64,000 bases of DNA, from positions 62,751,501 to 62,815,500 of the forward strand of contig NC_090983.1 in assembly GCF_041146395.1 (NCBI RefSeq). Direction: 5' to 3'. Origin of the DNA: Eulemur rufifrons (Eukaryota > Chordata > Mammalia > Primates > Lemuridae). Numbering within the stretch: position 1 is the first letter of the stretch; each line of letters begins with the position of its first letter. The position numbers were made by a program, and so were the translations under genes. Below, one piece after another: positions 12,761 to 25,236 of the stretch. A model generated the notes under the pieces. That model worked only from the letters and a program-made list of their open reading frames with translations. It searched no databases and had not been told where the DNA came from.

Positions 12761-13548
12761 ATTTAATTAAACTTGTCATTTTCCAATATTTTCAAATTAC
12801 CACAATTCAAATATGCTAAATGTGTAAAATAATTATTATGGGAGATTTTCTACTCGAGGATGGAAATTCTAAGCTATCTGCTGCCCACCTCGTCACCCCC
12901 AGTGATGGACCTCTGAGCCTTCTTTACGGAACATCTGCTTTTGCATGGACTGTTATTCAAAAACCACTGGACTGGGTGGCTGGTAGAATTGTTGATGGCA
13001 GAGAACCAAAGGAAACCATTTCAGGTCAAGATAAGAATGAGAGCAGAGGGACATACACAGGAGAATTAGACAGATAATCCAGACACTAATTTAGGAAGAA
13101 AAGGGAACCATGGAGTATTTTTTTAGCCTAGGGCATTAACAGAGGAAATTTAGAGAGATAAACATAGAAAGTAGCTGACATAAAAGCCTTCGAAGAGGTA
13201 TTCATTCTTCAGCAGGGTGGATAAGTAAGTTTTCCTTAAAGACAGGCAGGAAAGAAAAGAGAAAGGGTGAAGGCATTGGCTTTGTGCGGTCAAGGAGAAA
13301 ACTAGACAGCACCTGCACTACATGGTCCAGTCTCCAGGTAGAGCAGGGACTAGATTAATTCTTGAGAAAGGAGGAGGTATAGAATAGGAGTGGAGCCCAA
13401 GAGGAAGAGAATTCTTGGACATTTCAATCAAGAGTCAGCTTGGTAGGCTAAAAATACTTAGAATCACAGTGAGATTCTGAGTGACACAGCATGCTCTTGT
13501 AGTGGACCCATGAACAAAATCAAACTGGAAAAGAGAATAATAAAGAAT

Positions 13549-13828
13549 GGTAGCCTGCAAGCCCAACTACTTGGGAGGCTTAGGTGGGAGGATCACTTGA
13601 GGCCAGGAGTTCAAGATCAGCCTAGGCAACATAGCAAGACCTCGTCTCTAAAACAAAATTTTTTTAATTAGCCAGACATGGTGGCATGTGCTGTAGTCCC
13701 AGCTTCTCAGGAGGCTGAGGTGGGAGGATCACTTGAGCCCCAGAGTTTGAGGTTACCGTGAGCTATGACCACACCACTGCACTCTACCCTGGGCAACAAA
13801 GCGAGACACCATCTCTAAAAAAAATTTC
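13549..13828 (+). mobile_element. Old Alu (AluJ-like), 5' trimmed
   Basis: Two-arm Alu beginning inside the left arm (gcctgcaagcccaactactt) with aggccaggagttcaagatca and a second arm ending gcgagacaccatctctaaaa. More diverged than the Alus near 8 kb, and with the ancestral AluJ look rather than lemur-specific changes. Confidence 0.88.
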
Positions 13829-16800
13829 TAAGAAAGAACAGTACACTATTTAATAGAAATTATTATTTCTTGGGCCTGATGTGCTAAGGAGTATCTTAAT
13901 GAAAATTTAACTTCCTTCACTTTCACAACTCTTTCTAATTTCTCTGTTACCTGTCAGAATAGCTTCTACTAACACCAACCTTGTCTCTGCATCCACAGTC
14001 TAACTCTACCCCATCAAACACTTTGTTATGCCCATTCTCTACGCTTACTTAAATAACTTCATCTGCGCCGGACTTTCATATTCAGATCATGAAGTATTTT
14101 AATACATCATAGTAAAATATAACGGTGAGCACTTTGAGTTATGTTCAATTCAGCAACTCAGATAAAAACAATCCTGTGACAATAAACTCCATCAGAAATA
14201 TAAAAGTAAAATTTACAAAATAGCATGACTTGACTTCACCATATTGTTTTTAATCCCTTTACTGTTTCCTAATGATCCTTCATCTACTGAAGTTGATAAA
14301 TATGGTCAGTGAAAAACCTTGACCAATCAGCATGTCACAGAAGCTATATCAAAAGTCTTAGAAATACAGTGCTCTCCTATCTGGCTAATCCTCCACACAT
14401 TTAAAAGGGGCATGGATATTGGAAAAACCCTGCATTTAAATGATAATGACCCAGAGGACTGGTGAAACATTTTGGTTTTCTGTAAATAAATACCTAGCTA
14501 CCATTTAGGAGTTGAATTAAAATAACAGTTTTGCACCATGCACTTGAAAGGATGTTTTCATCTGCATGTTGATAAGTTGACAGGAATTGCCTGGCTCTGC
14601 AGAAACTGGGTAGGTAGCAAAATTTCGTACTGGCAAGAAGTCTACTAACACAGAGACTTGTCATGATCACCTACTGTAGCCAGTCCCTGAGCAATAGGTA
14701 CTTAAGAAAGGGCAAAATTCACCTGCCCTTCCTAAGTCTACTTACCCTGAATTTCTCCAAAATACCACAGAGAACAATAAATACCATCTGACGTCCCCTG
14801 ACATGAACAATATCAAGCTTAAGAGAGGCATCTGGTATTTTCAGGTCAGAAATGGTACGTGCTCATCCTTTCACAAGTGATGATGGTCACTTCATCCTGG
14901 TCTCCAACCATCATCAAGAAGGACTTATTTACAGCTGGCATCATGCTGCTTCTATGCAAAGTGAGTTCTTCAATGGTGGGATCTGACTTAAAGCCCTTTC
15001 AGAACCAAGAGAAATAATGACAGCATGCCCTGGGGCCCTGCATAAGACAAACAGGCCTCAGAAACACCACGCTGAGGTGGTGAACACACTTCTATGCTTC
15101 AGTTTCTCCACTTATTAATAATGTTTCTCTTGCAGTAGTAGGAAGGGGGAAATCACGTCTCAAATTGTTTTTTAACTCGTTAAAATGATGTTCCTATTTG
15201 AACAGCACTCTAGAGTGCAATTTCTCATGCTGAAGGGTCTGATGTGTTTCAAAATACTTTCTATGGAGTGGTAGAAGCACAGGAATAATTCTAACTCGAT
15301 TCAGTTCAGGTCACTTCATAATCAACACAGGTTAAGCCAATAATAAAAAATAGAGATCACCAAAGCTTAGTTATAAAATATTCTTTGGAAATACGATTTT
15401 AAGTCCTTCTTAATTCAAATACTGGAGTAACTCGAAATTGCTTGAATGTAATGAAATCAAACCATCCACAATTTCCCCCAAAATAAAAGTCCCATATTTT
15501 CTTCAGTGGAAAACATAACCAATGGGCAGAGAATTTATATTAAAAATGGATGTGCAAATGTTCCACCCAATATGTCAGATTTCTTAACCTTTGTTTTTTA
15601 AAGGTGAAAATAAGCAGAAGTAGTTCATCCAACCCAAAATATCATATAGCCTTAAAGCAGCAATAGTTCAAGAAATTTAGATATATTTTAATTGGTTATC
15701 CATGTGGATGAGTGTGGATGGAAAAATAAGTAATCATTATATCTTCCATGCCAGATATACCTAAAGAATCTCTTTTACTTTGTATCCTGGGCTCCTATTG
15801 GCCAGGTAAGCCACCCTCAGCAGAACTCCACACTCGCCTAGGGACCATTTGATAAGAACCTTCCATACAGAGGGGTCCATCACCTCTTAGGATGTATATT
15901 TTTAATACTCCAGAGCTATGCTAAATCATTTCCATATATGCTGTAGTTCATTCTGCCCTCTCTACTGTTAATCTTAGATCAATATGCTCTGCCACCCACA
16001 CAGAACTAAAACATGGCTGTGGTTAGGAACAACTACCATAATGGAAAGGTAAGCCAGGCTCACTCCACATAGGTACAAGTATTTCATTTGGATCATAAAG
16101 GTAAATCTCCAGCCATTATGTAGTTCTGTATTGTAAGTTTCAAGATGTGGATGCTAGGAAAATGTGGTCGTAGCAGTGTTTTCCAAGATTGGGGCTTTAG
16201 CCCAGACTCTAATTTTATCTGCTTTATCTGTAAGCTATTCTTAATATTTAACAACAGGTAATACCAGCGCTGAGATCACAGTATTATAATAAAGCAATTC
16301 CCTTTGACTAGGTATCTGAAGAACGAAGGGGAGTACAGTGCCAGAAAAACTGCTACATGTGGCAAAATTTTACAAGCAGGACTGCTAAAAGGAAAAGCAT
16401 ATAGGGTGGCCTAGAGTAAAGTAAGCAGAGATGGAGACATTCTTGGAATTAAGGCAGATAGGAGGTGTGTGAATAATAGAATCAAGGGGAAAAAAAGCAG
16501 GGGATGCCTTCCCCCATACCCAGTGAGAAAAGGATCATGGTTACAGATCATTTGTATCCTATCATTTCTAAACATGAGAATAACATTAAATGGAATTTTA
16601 AGTCAGTACCTTGCTTTATTCCCTTTTCTTTCATTCTCACCCATTAAGACACACAGAATTGAGACCTATAAATATTTCTTAAAATATTTCTTATTAAACA
16701 TAATAGTTCCCATGAGATTATGTCATTTATACTGGCAATTCTTAAAGAGGAAAAAAGATGACTTGACCAATCACTGAAGGCAAGTTGAAGGACCTAACCT

Positions 16801-17779
16801 TTTCAGATTTAAATTATAGAATCATTGTAAATTATCAAGCAGTATGTAAAAATTTCTTTAAAAGGAATTAAAAATTACCTTACGTCTTTTCACTCAGAAA
16901 TAACCCTCAGATACAATAACGTCTTGGTAACCATACTCATTGAGTATCACATATTTTTTCTCACTTTACAGAGTTGTCATAGCCTGGCAAGAATATTTTT
17001 CAGTTGGGAACCATCCTCTCTAATGGTGCACATATCATAGATATGTCAACCTAAAGAAAGAGACGGAGGCAAGATTGCTACAGGGAGTTTACTGGGACAA
17101 GGTTGAGGACTGTAGCCGTGGAAACACTGGGAAGTGCACCAGAGAACACAGGACAGTCTCTATAATTTTTTTTTAAAAAAGAGTGAGGAGAGGTTTACAG
17201 AAATAACAGTGATTAGCTATACATTGTTGAACTATAGGGCATGAGTTACAGCATCCAGTGTATGGCATTGTCAGGTTAATTTACAACTATTGGTGGTGCC
17301 AGTCTAGAGTCTATCTAGGAAGAATTATTTAGCTGGAGGGTAAGGGATCGAGCTGTGACTGCTCTCCCCTTTCATTGCCTTTCTGATAAATTAAAGTGGC
17401 ACATATTCAGATAAAAAGTTTCTTTTCTTTCTCACAGGCACAACTATGGCCTAAATAAAATCATAGTATCTGCACTTTTTATGACAGGGGCTTTTTTAGT
17501 GCAACATTTTTAAGATTTTTATGCTTCAATTTACTTCTCCATTCCCACTCTCTCCCCCTCACAGCAGTACTTTACTCGTCCCATTGTCTGTTACCCATGT
17601 GTATAAACTGCCACAGCTTTCTCTATGCTAACGTAATTATACGTACATTTGTATGTATGCATACACACATACACAAATATACACCCCATACACATATAGC
17701 TGCAAAATTTAATTTGTAAAAATAATATTAAATTGTATACAATAGATGTTTCTCACTTAATATCTTGTGAAAATACTTC
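13829..17779. other. Intron, no recognised gene
   Basis: Single-copy-looking intron. 17040-17400 (tcaacctaaagaaagagacg to gctctcccctttcattgcct) has a higher GC content and the look of a decayed LTR or other old repeat, but I cannot assign it. A short TG/CA-rich patch lies at 17655-17690. Open frames such as 16469-16777 show no coding character. Confidence 0.4.
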
Positions 17780-18580
17780 CAAGTTGGCTGACACAACTCT
17801 AATTCATTCCTTTTAATGGCATATAACATGCTATAGTATTAATAAGTTATTTTATATACTCTCATTATACCATGTATAATAGTATATATTAATAACTACC
17901 TACTATATTTATGATAATAGGCTATTCTCTTATTAATGGGCTTTCATTTTGTTTCTAATTTCATGCCACTTCAAACAATACTGCAATAAATCTCCTTACA
18001 TATACTTCTGTTACTGATACTTTTATTTTTATGGATAAATTTCCAGATAAGAGATTTCTGAGTTAAAGATTGTGTGTACTTTAAATTTTAATAGCTATTT
18101 TACAATTACATTCCAAAAATTGTTTAATAATTTACATTTCTACCAACAACGTTGTTACTTCATTCCCTTCCCTTTACTAGCAGTGGGTGTTATGGTTCTA
18201 TTTAATTTTGGCCAGTATAATGGATATGTGGGAGTTTTTTGTTACTCTAATGACATTTTCTTAGCAACTTTTGAATTTAAGGATCCTTTTCATTCACACA
18301 TAGAGTGTCATTTGGGTTTTTTCTTCAATGAATTGCCTATTCACAGCATTTTTGCATATTTTCAGTTATCTTTTTATTATCATTTTATAGGAACTCTTTC
18401 TAAATTATATATAGTAATGCTTTATGTGCCACCTAAATTTCAATTTGTTCCTAATATCTTTGTAATATGTTGGTTTTGTTTAAAAGATCTTTTGGATCCA
18501 ATAGGCTTTTTTTTTTCTTTTTTTAATATGGTCTAATTGGTCAACTTTATTATATAGTTCAGAGATCCTTTCCTCTTTTA
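17780..18580 (-). mobile_element. Ancient LINE (HAL1/L1M-like), minus strand
   Basis: Reads like the reverse strand of an old LINE ORF2 (for example ttttaatggcatataacatg, gggctttcattttgtttc, ctgcaataaatctccttaca). Long but meaningless + strand open frames (18072-18536) come from this antisense text. It was the landing site of the young L1 that follows; the few bases after 23094 may be its continuation. Confidence 0.55.
18566..18580. repeat. Target-site duplication, left copy
   Basis: TCCTTTCCTCTTTTA, repeated perfectly at 23080-23094. It brackets the L1 at 18581-23079. On the L1 sense strand the target reads TTTTTAAAAG, close to the L1 endonuclease consensus TTTT/AA. Confidence 0.93.
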
Positions 18581-18581
18581 T

Positions 18582-18627
<46 letters not shown>

Positions 18628-18990
18628 ACGTTTAAGAAACAACTTGGTTTATTTATTTTTTTTAATTTTACAGAATCAAAGAGTCTAACAGTATATCTTG
18701 TTAGATACAGTATGTCCTCATAATGTATACATTATTTCTTGTACAATGATATGAAATAATATGGGAAATATTCATGATAAATTATTAAGTGAACAGTGCA
18801 AGTTAAAAACAATAGTTTCATATTTTTTTCCCCACCCCCCCTTTCCCGAGTCAGCACCTTCAAGTGTTACCACTCCCCAAACGGTGCGCAATGCACTCAT
18901 TGTGTAGGCATACCCCCATCCCCTCCCCCACCCCCCACCTCAGTCTGATGTCCAATTGGTGTCATTTCCAGATTTGTATTTAGGTGATGA

Positions 18991-21900
18991 TCAAGGAAAC
19001 CAATTTTCTGGTGAGTACATGTGATGCTTGTTTTTCCATTCTTGGGATACTTCACTTAATATAATGGGTTCCAACTCTCTCCAGGAGAACCATAGAGATG
19101 TTGTATCTTCATCATTCCTTATAGCTGAGTAGTATTCCATGGTATACATATACCACAGTTTACTAATCCAATCATGTATTGATGGGCATTTGGGTTGTTT
19201 CCACATCTTTGCTATTGTGAATTGTGCTGCTATAAACATTTGGGTACACGTGCCTTTGTTACAGAATGACCTTTTTTCCTTTGGGTATATGCCCAGTAAT
19301 GGGATTGCTGGGTCAAATGGCAGGTCTACTTGAATCTGTTTAAGATACCTCCATAATGCTTTCCACAGAGGTTGCACTAGTTTGCAGTCCCACCAGCAGT
19401 GTATTAGTGTTCCTGTCTCTCCACACCCACGCCAACATGTGTTGTTTTGGGTTTTTTTGATAAAGGCCATTCTCACTGGGGTTAAGTGATATCTCATTGT
19501 GGTTTTGATTTGCATTTCCCTGATGATTAGAGATGTTGAACACTTTTTCATATGTTTGTTAGCCATTTTTATATCTTCTTTTGAAAAATTTCTATTCATG
19601 TCCTTTGCCCACTTTTTGATAGGGTTGCTTGATTTTTTCTTGCTGATTTTCCTGAGTTCTAAATAGATTCTTGTTATCAGTCCTTTATCTGATGTGTAGT
19701 ATGCAAAAATTTTTTCCCATTCTGTAGGTGGTCTGTTTATTCTCTGGACTGTTTCTTTGGCTGTGCAGAAGCTTTTTAATTTAATCATGTCCCATTCATT
19801 TATTTTTGTTGCTGCTGTGATTGCCTTGGGGGTCTTCTTCATAAATTCTTTGCCTAGGCCAATGTCTGTAAGAGTCTTTCCTACATTTTCTTCTAGAATT
19901 CTGATTGTATCACGCCTAAGGTTTAAGTCTGTTATCCACCGTGATTTGATTTTTGTGAGAGGTGAAAGCTGTGGGTCCTGTTTCAGTCTTCTACAAGTGG
20001 CTAACCAATTCTCCCAGCACCATTTGTTGAACAGGGATTCTTGTCCCCAGAGTATATTCTTTCCCGCTTTGTCGAAAATTAGGTGACTATATGAGGATGG
20101 TTCTATATTTGGATTTTCTGTTGTGTTCCACTGGTCTGTGTCCCTGCACTTGTGCCAATACCAGGCTGTTTTAAGAACCACGGCCTTGTAGTATAGTTTG
20201 AGGTCTGGCAAATTAATACCTCCCATTTTGTTTTTGTTGCTTAAAATTGCTTTTGCTATACGGGGTCTTCTTTGATTCCATACAAAGTGTATAATTATTT
20301 TCTCTATGTCTGTAAAGAATGATGTTGGTAATTTAATAGGGATTGCATTGAATCTGTAGATCACTTTGGGTAGTATAGACATTTTAACAATGTTGATTCT
20401 TCCGATCCACGAGCATGGTATATTTTTCCATCTATTTGCAAGTTCTGCTATTTCCTTTCTCAGTGTTTCATAGTTTTCCTTATAGAGGTCCTTTACCTCT
20501 TTAGTTAGATATATACCTAGATATTTTATTTTCTTTGTTGCTATTTTGAAGGGTATTGAGTCTTTAATTTGGTTTTCCGATTGACTGTTATTGGCATATA
20601 TAAATGCCTCTGATTTGTGTATATTAATTTTGTAGCCTGAGACTTTGCTGTATTCGTTAATCAATTCCAGGAGTCTCTTGGTTGAATCCTGGGGGTTTTC
20701 CAGATATAACATCATATCATCAGCAAAAAGTGAGAGTTTGATCTCTTCCTTCCCTATCTGGACTCCCTTGATTCTGCTCTCTTGCCTGATAGCTCTTGCA
20801 AGGACTTCCAATACTATGTTGAAAAGTAATGGAGACAATGGGCAGCCCTGTCTGGTTCCAGTTCTAAGTGGGAGTGCTTTCAGTTTTTCCCCATTCAGTA
20901 TGATGTTGGCTGTGGGTTTGTCATATATGGCTTGTATCATTTTTAGGTAGGTTCCATCAATGCCTATTTTGTTAAGCGTTTTTATCATAAAAGGGTGTTG
21001 AATTTTGTCAAATGCTTTTTCTGCATCTAATGAGAGTATCATATGGTTTTTGTTTTTGCTTCTATTTATGTGGTGAATTACATTTATAGATTTACGTATG
21101 TTGAACCACCCCTGCATCTCGGGGATGAAGCCCACTTGGTCGTGGTGGATTACTTTTTTGATAAGTGCTTGGATTCGATTTGCTAGTATTTTATTGAAAA
21201 TTTTTGCATCTATATTCATGAGGGAAATTGGTCTGTAGTTCTCTATTTTTGTTGTGTCCTTTCCAGGTTTTGGTATTAATGTTATATTGGCTTGGTAGAA
21301 CGTGTTAGGGAGAACTCCATCCTTCTCAATATTGGAGAATAGTTTATGTAGGATGGGCACCAGTTCTTCTTTGTATGTATGGTAAAATTCAGGTGTGAAC
21401 CCATCTGGACCAGGGCTTTTCTTTTTGGGAAGGTTTTTTATTGCTGTTTCGATTTCAGTTCTTGATATTGGTCTGTTCAGGTACTCTATTTCTTCCTGGT
21501 TGAGCCTGGGAAGACTATGTGTTTCTAAAAATTTGTCCATTTCCTCCACGTTCTCCAGTTTGTGTGCATAAAGATTTTTGTAGAATTCATAGATGATATC
21601 TTGTATCTCTGTAGCGTCGGTTGTGATTTCTCCTTTCATGTTCCTAATGGAAGTTATTAGAGATTTTACTTTTGTGCTCTTGGTTAGTCTAGCCAGAGGT
21701 GTGTCTATTTTGTTTATCTTTTCAAAGAACCAACTTTTTGTTTTATTAATTTCCCTTATAGTTTCTTTGTTGTCCTTTTCATTTAGTTCTGATTTGATCT
21801 TAGTAATTTCTCGCCTTCTGCTGGGTTTGGGATCGTTCTGTTCTTCTTTCTCCAGTTCTTTGAGTCTATTCGTTAGGTTGTCTATTTGCATGTTTTCTGT

Positions 21901-22869
21901 CTTTTTGATATAGGCATTTATGGATATGAATTTTCCTCTCAGGACTGCTTTAGCTGCATCCCATAGATTTTGATAAGTTGTATCTCCATTGTCATTTAAT
22001 TCAAAGAAATTTTTGATTTCCATCTTGATTTCTTCTTTTATAGAATAATTATTCAGGAGAAGGTTATTTAGCTTCCATGACTTTGAGTAGGAGTGAGGGT
22101 TTCTGTTTGTGATCATTGTTACTTTTATTCCGCTGTGATCTGAGAAGATGCATGGTATAATTTCTATTTTTTTGAATTTTTGAAGACATGATTTATGTCC
22201 TAGGACATGGTCAATCTTAGAGAATGTCCCGTGAGCTGATGAGAAGAATGTATATTCTGTGGACTTTGGGTAGAATGTCCTATAGATGTCAGCCATGCCC
22301 ATTTGTTCTAGCATTCTATTGAGGTCCATTATGTCTTTGTTTATTTTCTGCTTAGAGGATCTGTCCTGTACTGTCAGTGGGGTGTTAAAGTCTCCAGTTA
22401 TTACAGTATTGTTATCTATCATTTGGTTGAGATCTAGTAAGGTTTGCTTTATGAATCTAGGTGCACCTAGGTTGGGTGCATATATATTGAGTATAGTCAT
22501 GGCTTCTTGATGAATTGTGCCTTTAATCAGTATGTAGTAGCCATCTTTGTCTTTTATTATTTTTGTTGGTTTGAAAGCTAAGTTATTGGAAATTAAGATT
22601 GCCACACCAGCTTTCTTTTGGTTACCATTTGCTTGAAATATCGATTTCCATCCTTTTATTTTCAGTCTAAATGCATCTTTGCAGGTTAGGTGAGTTTCTT
22701 GAAGACAGCAGATACTTGGATTGTATTTTTTTATCCATTGGGCCAGTCTATGTCTCTTGAGCGGGGAGTTCAAGCCATTCACATTTATTGAGAAAACTGA
22801 TAGGTGAGACAGTTTTTTGTTCAGCTTGTTGGGTAGAACTTCATTGTGATGTTTTCTCTCCTGGGCCAT
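18991..22869 (-). CDS. L1 ORF2 protein (endonuclease-reverse transcriptase)
   Basis: 1,292-codon open frame with no stop. N-terminal APE-like endonuclease with every catalytic residue visible: N29, E58 (CLQETHL), Y130 (NIYAPN), D160 and N162 (GDFNT), D220 and H245 (SDHSGIK). Each is offset by 15 from the human ORF2p numbering as I know it, because this protein has a longer N-terminus ([15 protein letters not shown]). The reverse transcriptase follows with LFADDMMLY at about residue 715-720. The C-terminal Cys-His motif [18 protein letters not shown] keeps the CX3C-X7-H-X4-C spacing. The C-terminus is SPENWFP. Human ORF2p is 1,275 residues. The enzyme nicks genomic DNA and copies L1 RNA by target-primed reverse transcription. 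Antisense frames inside it are not genes. Confidence 0.96.
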   Translation of the reverse strand: MAQERKHHNEVLPNKLNKKLSHLSVFSINVNGLNSPLKRHRLAQWIKKYNPSICCLQETHLTCKDAFRLKIKGWKSIFQANGNQKKAGVAILISNNLAFKPTKIIKDKDGYYILIKGTIHQEAMTILNIYAPNLGAPRFIKQTLLDLNQMIDNNTVITGDFNTPLTVQDRSSKQKINKDIMDLNRMLEQMGMADIYRTFYPKSTEYTFFSSAHGTFSKIDHVLGHKSCLQKFKKIEIIPCIFSDHSGIKVTMITNRNPHSYSKSWKLNNLLLNNYSIKEEIKMEIKNFFELNDNGDTTYQNLWDAAKAVLRGKFISINAYIKKTENMQIDNLTNRLKELEKEEQNDPKPSRRREITKIKSELNEKDNKETIREINKTKSWFFEKINKIDTPLARLTKSTKVKSLITSIRNMKGEITTDATEIQDIIYEFYKNLYAHKLENVEEMDKFLETHSLPRLNQEEIEYLNRPISRTEIETAIKNLPKKKSPGPDGFTPEFYHTYKEELVPILHKLFSNIEKDGVLPNTFYQANITLIPKPGKDTTKIENYRPISLMNIDAKIFNKILANRIQALIKKVIHHDQVGFIPEMQGWFNIRKSINVIHHINRSKNKNHMILSLDAEKAFDKIQHPFMIKTLNKIGIDGTYLKMIQAIYDKPTANIILNGEKLKALPLRTGTRQGCPLSPLLFNIVLEVLARAIRQESRIKGVQIGKEEIKLSLFADDMMLYLENPQDSTKRLLELINEYSKVSGYKINIHKSEAFIYANNSQSENQIKDSIPFKIATKKIKYLGIYLTKEVKDLYKENYETLRKEIAELANRWKNIPCSWIGRINIVKMSILPKVIYRFNAIPIKLPTSFFTDIEKIIIHFVWNQRRPRIAKAILSNKNKMGGINLPDLKLYYKAVVLKTAWYWHKCRDTDQWNTTENPNIEPSSYSHLIFDKAGKNILWGQESLFNKWCWENWLATCRRLKQDPQLSPLTKIKSRWITDLNLRRDTIRILEENVGKTLTDIGLGKEFMKKTPKAITAATKINEWDMIKLKSFCTAKETVQRINRPPTEWEKIFAYYTSDKGLITRIYLELRKISKKKSSNPIKKWAKDMNRNFSKEDIKMANKHMKKCSTSLIIREMQIKTTMRYHLTPVRMAFIKKTQNNTCWRGCGETGTLIHCWWDCKLVQPLWKALWRYLKQIQVDLPFDPAIPLLGIYPKEKRSFCNKGTCTQMFIAAQFTIAKMWKQPKCPSIHDWISKLWYMYTMEYYSAIRNDEDTTSLWFSWRELEPIILSEVSQEWKNKHHMYSPENWFP

Positions 22870-22908
22870 TGTGGTATCTGGAATTTGATCTTTAGCTCTT
22901 GAGTAGTT

Positions 22909-23079
22909 TTACATTCGTGGATCTTTCTTGTGCTGATCCGTGTATAATTCTCTTTTGAGTACTTCTTGGAGGGCTGGTCTTGTCTTGGTGAATTCCCTCA
23001 ACCTTTGTTTATCTGAGAATGTCTTGATTTCTCCTTCGTATAGAAAACTTAGCTTAGCTGGGTACAAGATTCTAGGCTG
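22909..23079 (-). pseudogene. L1 ORF1 C-terminal fragment
   Basis: The last 56 codons and stop of ORF1, the L1 RNA-binding trimeric protein: ILYPAKLSFLYEGEIKTFSD then KQRLREFTKTRPALQEVLK, ending KKDPRM-stop at 22909. It is recognisable from the human C-terminal domain (DKQ-LR-F-TTRPAL). The N-terminal coiled coil and RRM were never inserted. Stop to ORF2 ATG spacing is 39 bases. Confidence 0.88.
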
Positions 23080-23094
23080 TCCTTTCCTCTTTTA
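23080..23094. repeat. Target-site duplication, right copy
   Basis: TCCTTTCCTCTTTTA, matching 18566-18580 base for base. Confidence 0.93.
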
Positions 23095-24114
23095 AAAAGA
23101 CCCTACTAAACCTTTGGCTTACATAAGCAGCTTCCTAGATTTTCTTATAACTTTTGTTAAATGATTAGAAGAAAAATTCCATAATCTGTTTGAAATCTAT
23201 TTCTGTAAATTATTTTCTTCACAAGTAGAAAACAGTACTGATAGAATTTATTAAATAAGCCATTCTTTTTTCATTTAATTAAAAATACCACCTAATTTAC
23301 CCATTGGCTCATCAGATATAATTGGGATACATATCTAGACTCTCAAGTCTGCTGTCTGTCCATCCTATGGTAATACCAGAATGGTTTGTGTTTGGTTGCA
23401 TCATGTCATGTTTTAACAACTGATAAGGTAGGTCAGCCCTTACTAATCTTATTGTTCTTCTTTCCCTTGGCTACTTGAGAGCATTTATTCTTCCATATAA
23501 AATATATGACTATTTTTATTCAATTACAACATACTCCCTGTTGAGCTTTTGAGATAACACAAAGATCAGATTGTCAAATCTGGCTCACAAGAATGAGAAT
23601 TCATAACCGCTATCAACATTTACTAATAATTTCAAGGATATGGTTAATCATGAGGCATAAGCATGGAGATCCTTCCTTGCCATATCAGTGTTAGTATGAG
23701 TTCTGGCTCAGATTTAATTAAGGAGGTCTCTAAACAATGTATATGATGATATAACACTTAAGCAGAAACTCTTTTGATCATTAAACATATATTCTGGATT
23801 TTACATAGCCTTCAAGACATGTTCCAGAAAGTCATGGCCTATAAATCTATTGATGAAAGATTTGTTTGCCTTAACAATTTAGACTAGAAACTTCCTGCTA
23901 AAAACACCCCATAGATAGGAACTACCCGAATAACAAATGCCCTTAGTGTGTTTGCCAGTAGCAGGTCACTAGTGTTTGCCATTAGCTGGTCACTTTCTTT
24001 GCTGGTGTTCCTCAGGAAAGACAGAGAATGGCTTATAAGGCTGCTCTAGCCCTTTTCTTTCTGTAAATTTTAAATTAATTTAGGTATAATGACATTAACT
24101 TTGGAATTTCAGTA
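23095..24114. other. Intron, no recognised feature
   Basis: AT-rich intron between two L1 insertions. The first bases may continue the old LINE of 17.8-18.6 kb. No coding frame or RNA gene seen. Confidence 0.45.
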
Positions 24115-24285
24115 TTAAGTTCTCATCCTTGCTGCACATTAAAATTATCTAAAATATTTAAGCAAATTTATGTGCTTAAGCTCACCCTACAACAGTTAAA
24201 TCAGAATTGCTTATAGTGAAGTCTGAGTGTCAATATTTTTATGTCTATTCTAATATGTAGCCAGGGTTAAGAACCACCGGTTTAT
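24115..24285 (+). repeat. MER5-like (hAT-Charlie) non-autonomous element
   Basis: Starts ttctcatccttgctgcacat and ends gccagggttaagaaccacc; these ends are approximately inverted repeats of one another, as in small hAT-Charlie MITEs (ctcaaccttggctgcacatt-type). The younger L1 insertion landed just beyond its right end. Confidence 0.6.
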
Positions 24286-24839
24286 ATCTTAAAAAATAAG
24301 ATCCCCTGCACACTGCTTGGGGAATGGACACGCTTGGAGTTCTGAGTGGGGGGGATGCTGTGGGGGGAGGGGATGGGTGCACACCTACATTATGGGTGCG
24401 ATGTGCACTGTCTAGGGAATGGATGCAGTTGAGGCTCGGACTCGGGGGGGAGGGGGGAGGCATGGGCAGTGTATATGGCCTGAGCTTTTGTACCCCCAAA
24501 TGAGCTGAAAAACAAAACAAAAAAATAAATAAATAAATAAATTACACCTATGACCAAAGCTGCTTTGCCTGCAATCAGCTAAGAAATGAAACTTAAATAA
24601 ATGGTGGCAATGGAAAAATCAAAGCTCTGTGGCTGCTGTCAGAGCAGCTCTCAGAAAGTGGACTGTGTAGACTTATATGTGCAATTTCTGTTTAAAGCAA
24701 CATGTACATTACCCCATGTGATTATTTTAATCTACATCTCTGAGATCTATAGCTCACTCAGAATCTAGGGACAGCTCTTGATATTCATCAGCTTAATGAC
24801 TTCATAATTATTTTATGTTATTTTTTTCACGGGTACTCA

Positions 24840-25236
24840 GAGATGTTTATCATGAAAACATATGATTCAAGGAGTACATATATGAATGAGTGGTTTAAAA
24901 TCCATGTGTGTGCCCAGAGTCAGTTGACTTTTCTATGGTTCTTAGCAGCAGAGTTAAAAAAAATGACCAAAAGGTACATAATTTCACAATGTGTACGTAC
25001 ATTAAAACATCACATTGTACGGCACACTGTAAATATATGCATTTTTTTTTTTTTTTTTTGGCTCATTGTGGAGGTACAAAAGTTCAGGTTATGTGTGTTG
25101 CCCATGCCTGCCCATCCCCCCGGGTCTGAGCTTCGAGTGTGTCCATTCCCTGGATGGTGCACATCGCACTCATCAATATATGCATTTTTTTATTTGTCAA
25201 TTATACCTCAATAAAGCTAGTAAAAAACTGAAAAAG
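24840..25236 (+). repeat. Old L1 3' end inside the transduced segment
   Basis: The non-nested text acatcacattgtacggcaca, then aaatatatgcattttt and tgtcaattatacctcaataa is that of the 3' end of an old L1 (L1M-type), sense orientation, supplying the AATAAA at 25210. Confidence 0.55.
25049..25174 (-). mobile_element. Short L1 3' UTR insertion, minus strand
   Basis: Read in reverse it contains cctgaacttttgtacctcc and gggggatgggcaggcatgg, the same L1 3' UTR type as at 24.3 and 27.3 kb, with its A tail as a T run (25042-25059). Target-site duplication AATATATGCATTTTTTT at 25032-25048 and 25175-25191. It is nested inside the transduced segment. Confidence 0.85.

Larger units (their letters stand above)
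18581..23079 (-). mobile_element. Young L1, 5'-truncated in ORF1, ORF2 uninterrupted
   Basis: About 4.5-kb LINE-1 on the minus strand. Order from its 5' end: the last 56 codons of ORF1 plus stop, a 39-base spacer, complete ORF2, a G-rich 3' UTR (18650-18990) and a poly(A) of about 44 bases (T run 18581-18626). Perfect 15-bp target-site duplications flank it. The break at the 5' end falls exactly where the duplication starts, so this is ordinary 5' truncation at insertion. An unbroken ORF2 and intact duplications point to a recent insertion, probably lineage-specific. Without ORF1 and promoter it cannot move by itself, though its ORF2 could in principle be translated from a host transcript on that strand. 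Confidence 0.96.

Noticed and set aside
18072..18536. 154-codon + strand open frame
   Set aside because: Hydrophobic, Phe-rich translation of the antisense strand of an old LINE; no start context or homology.
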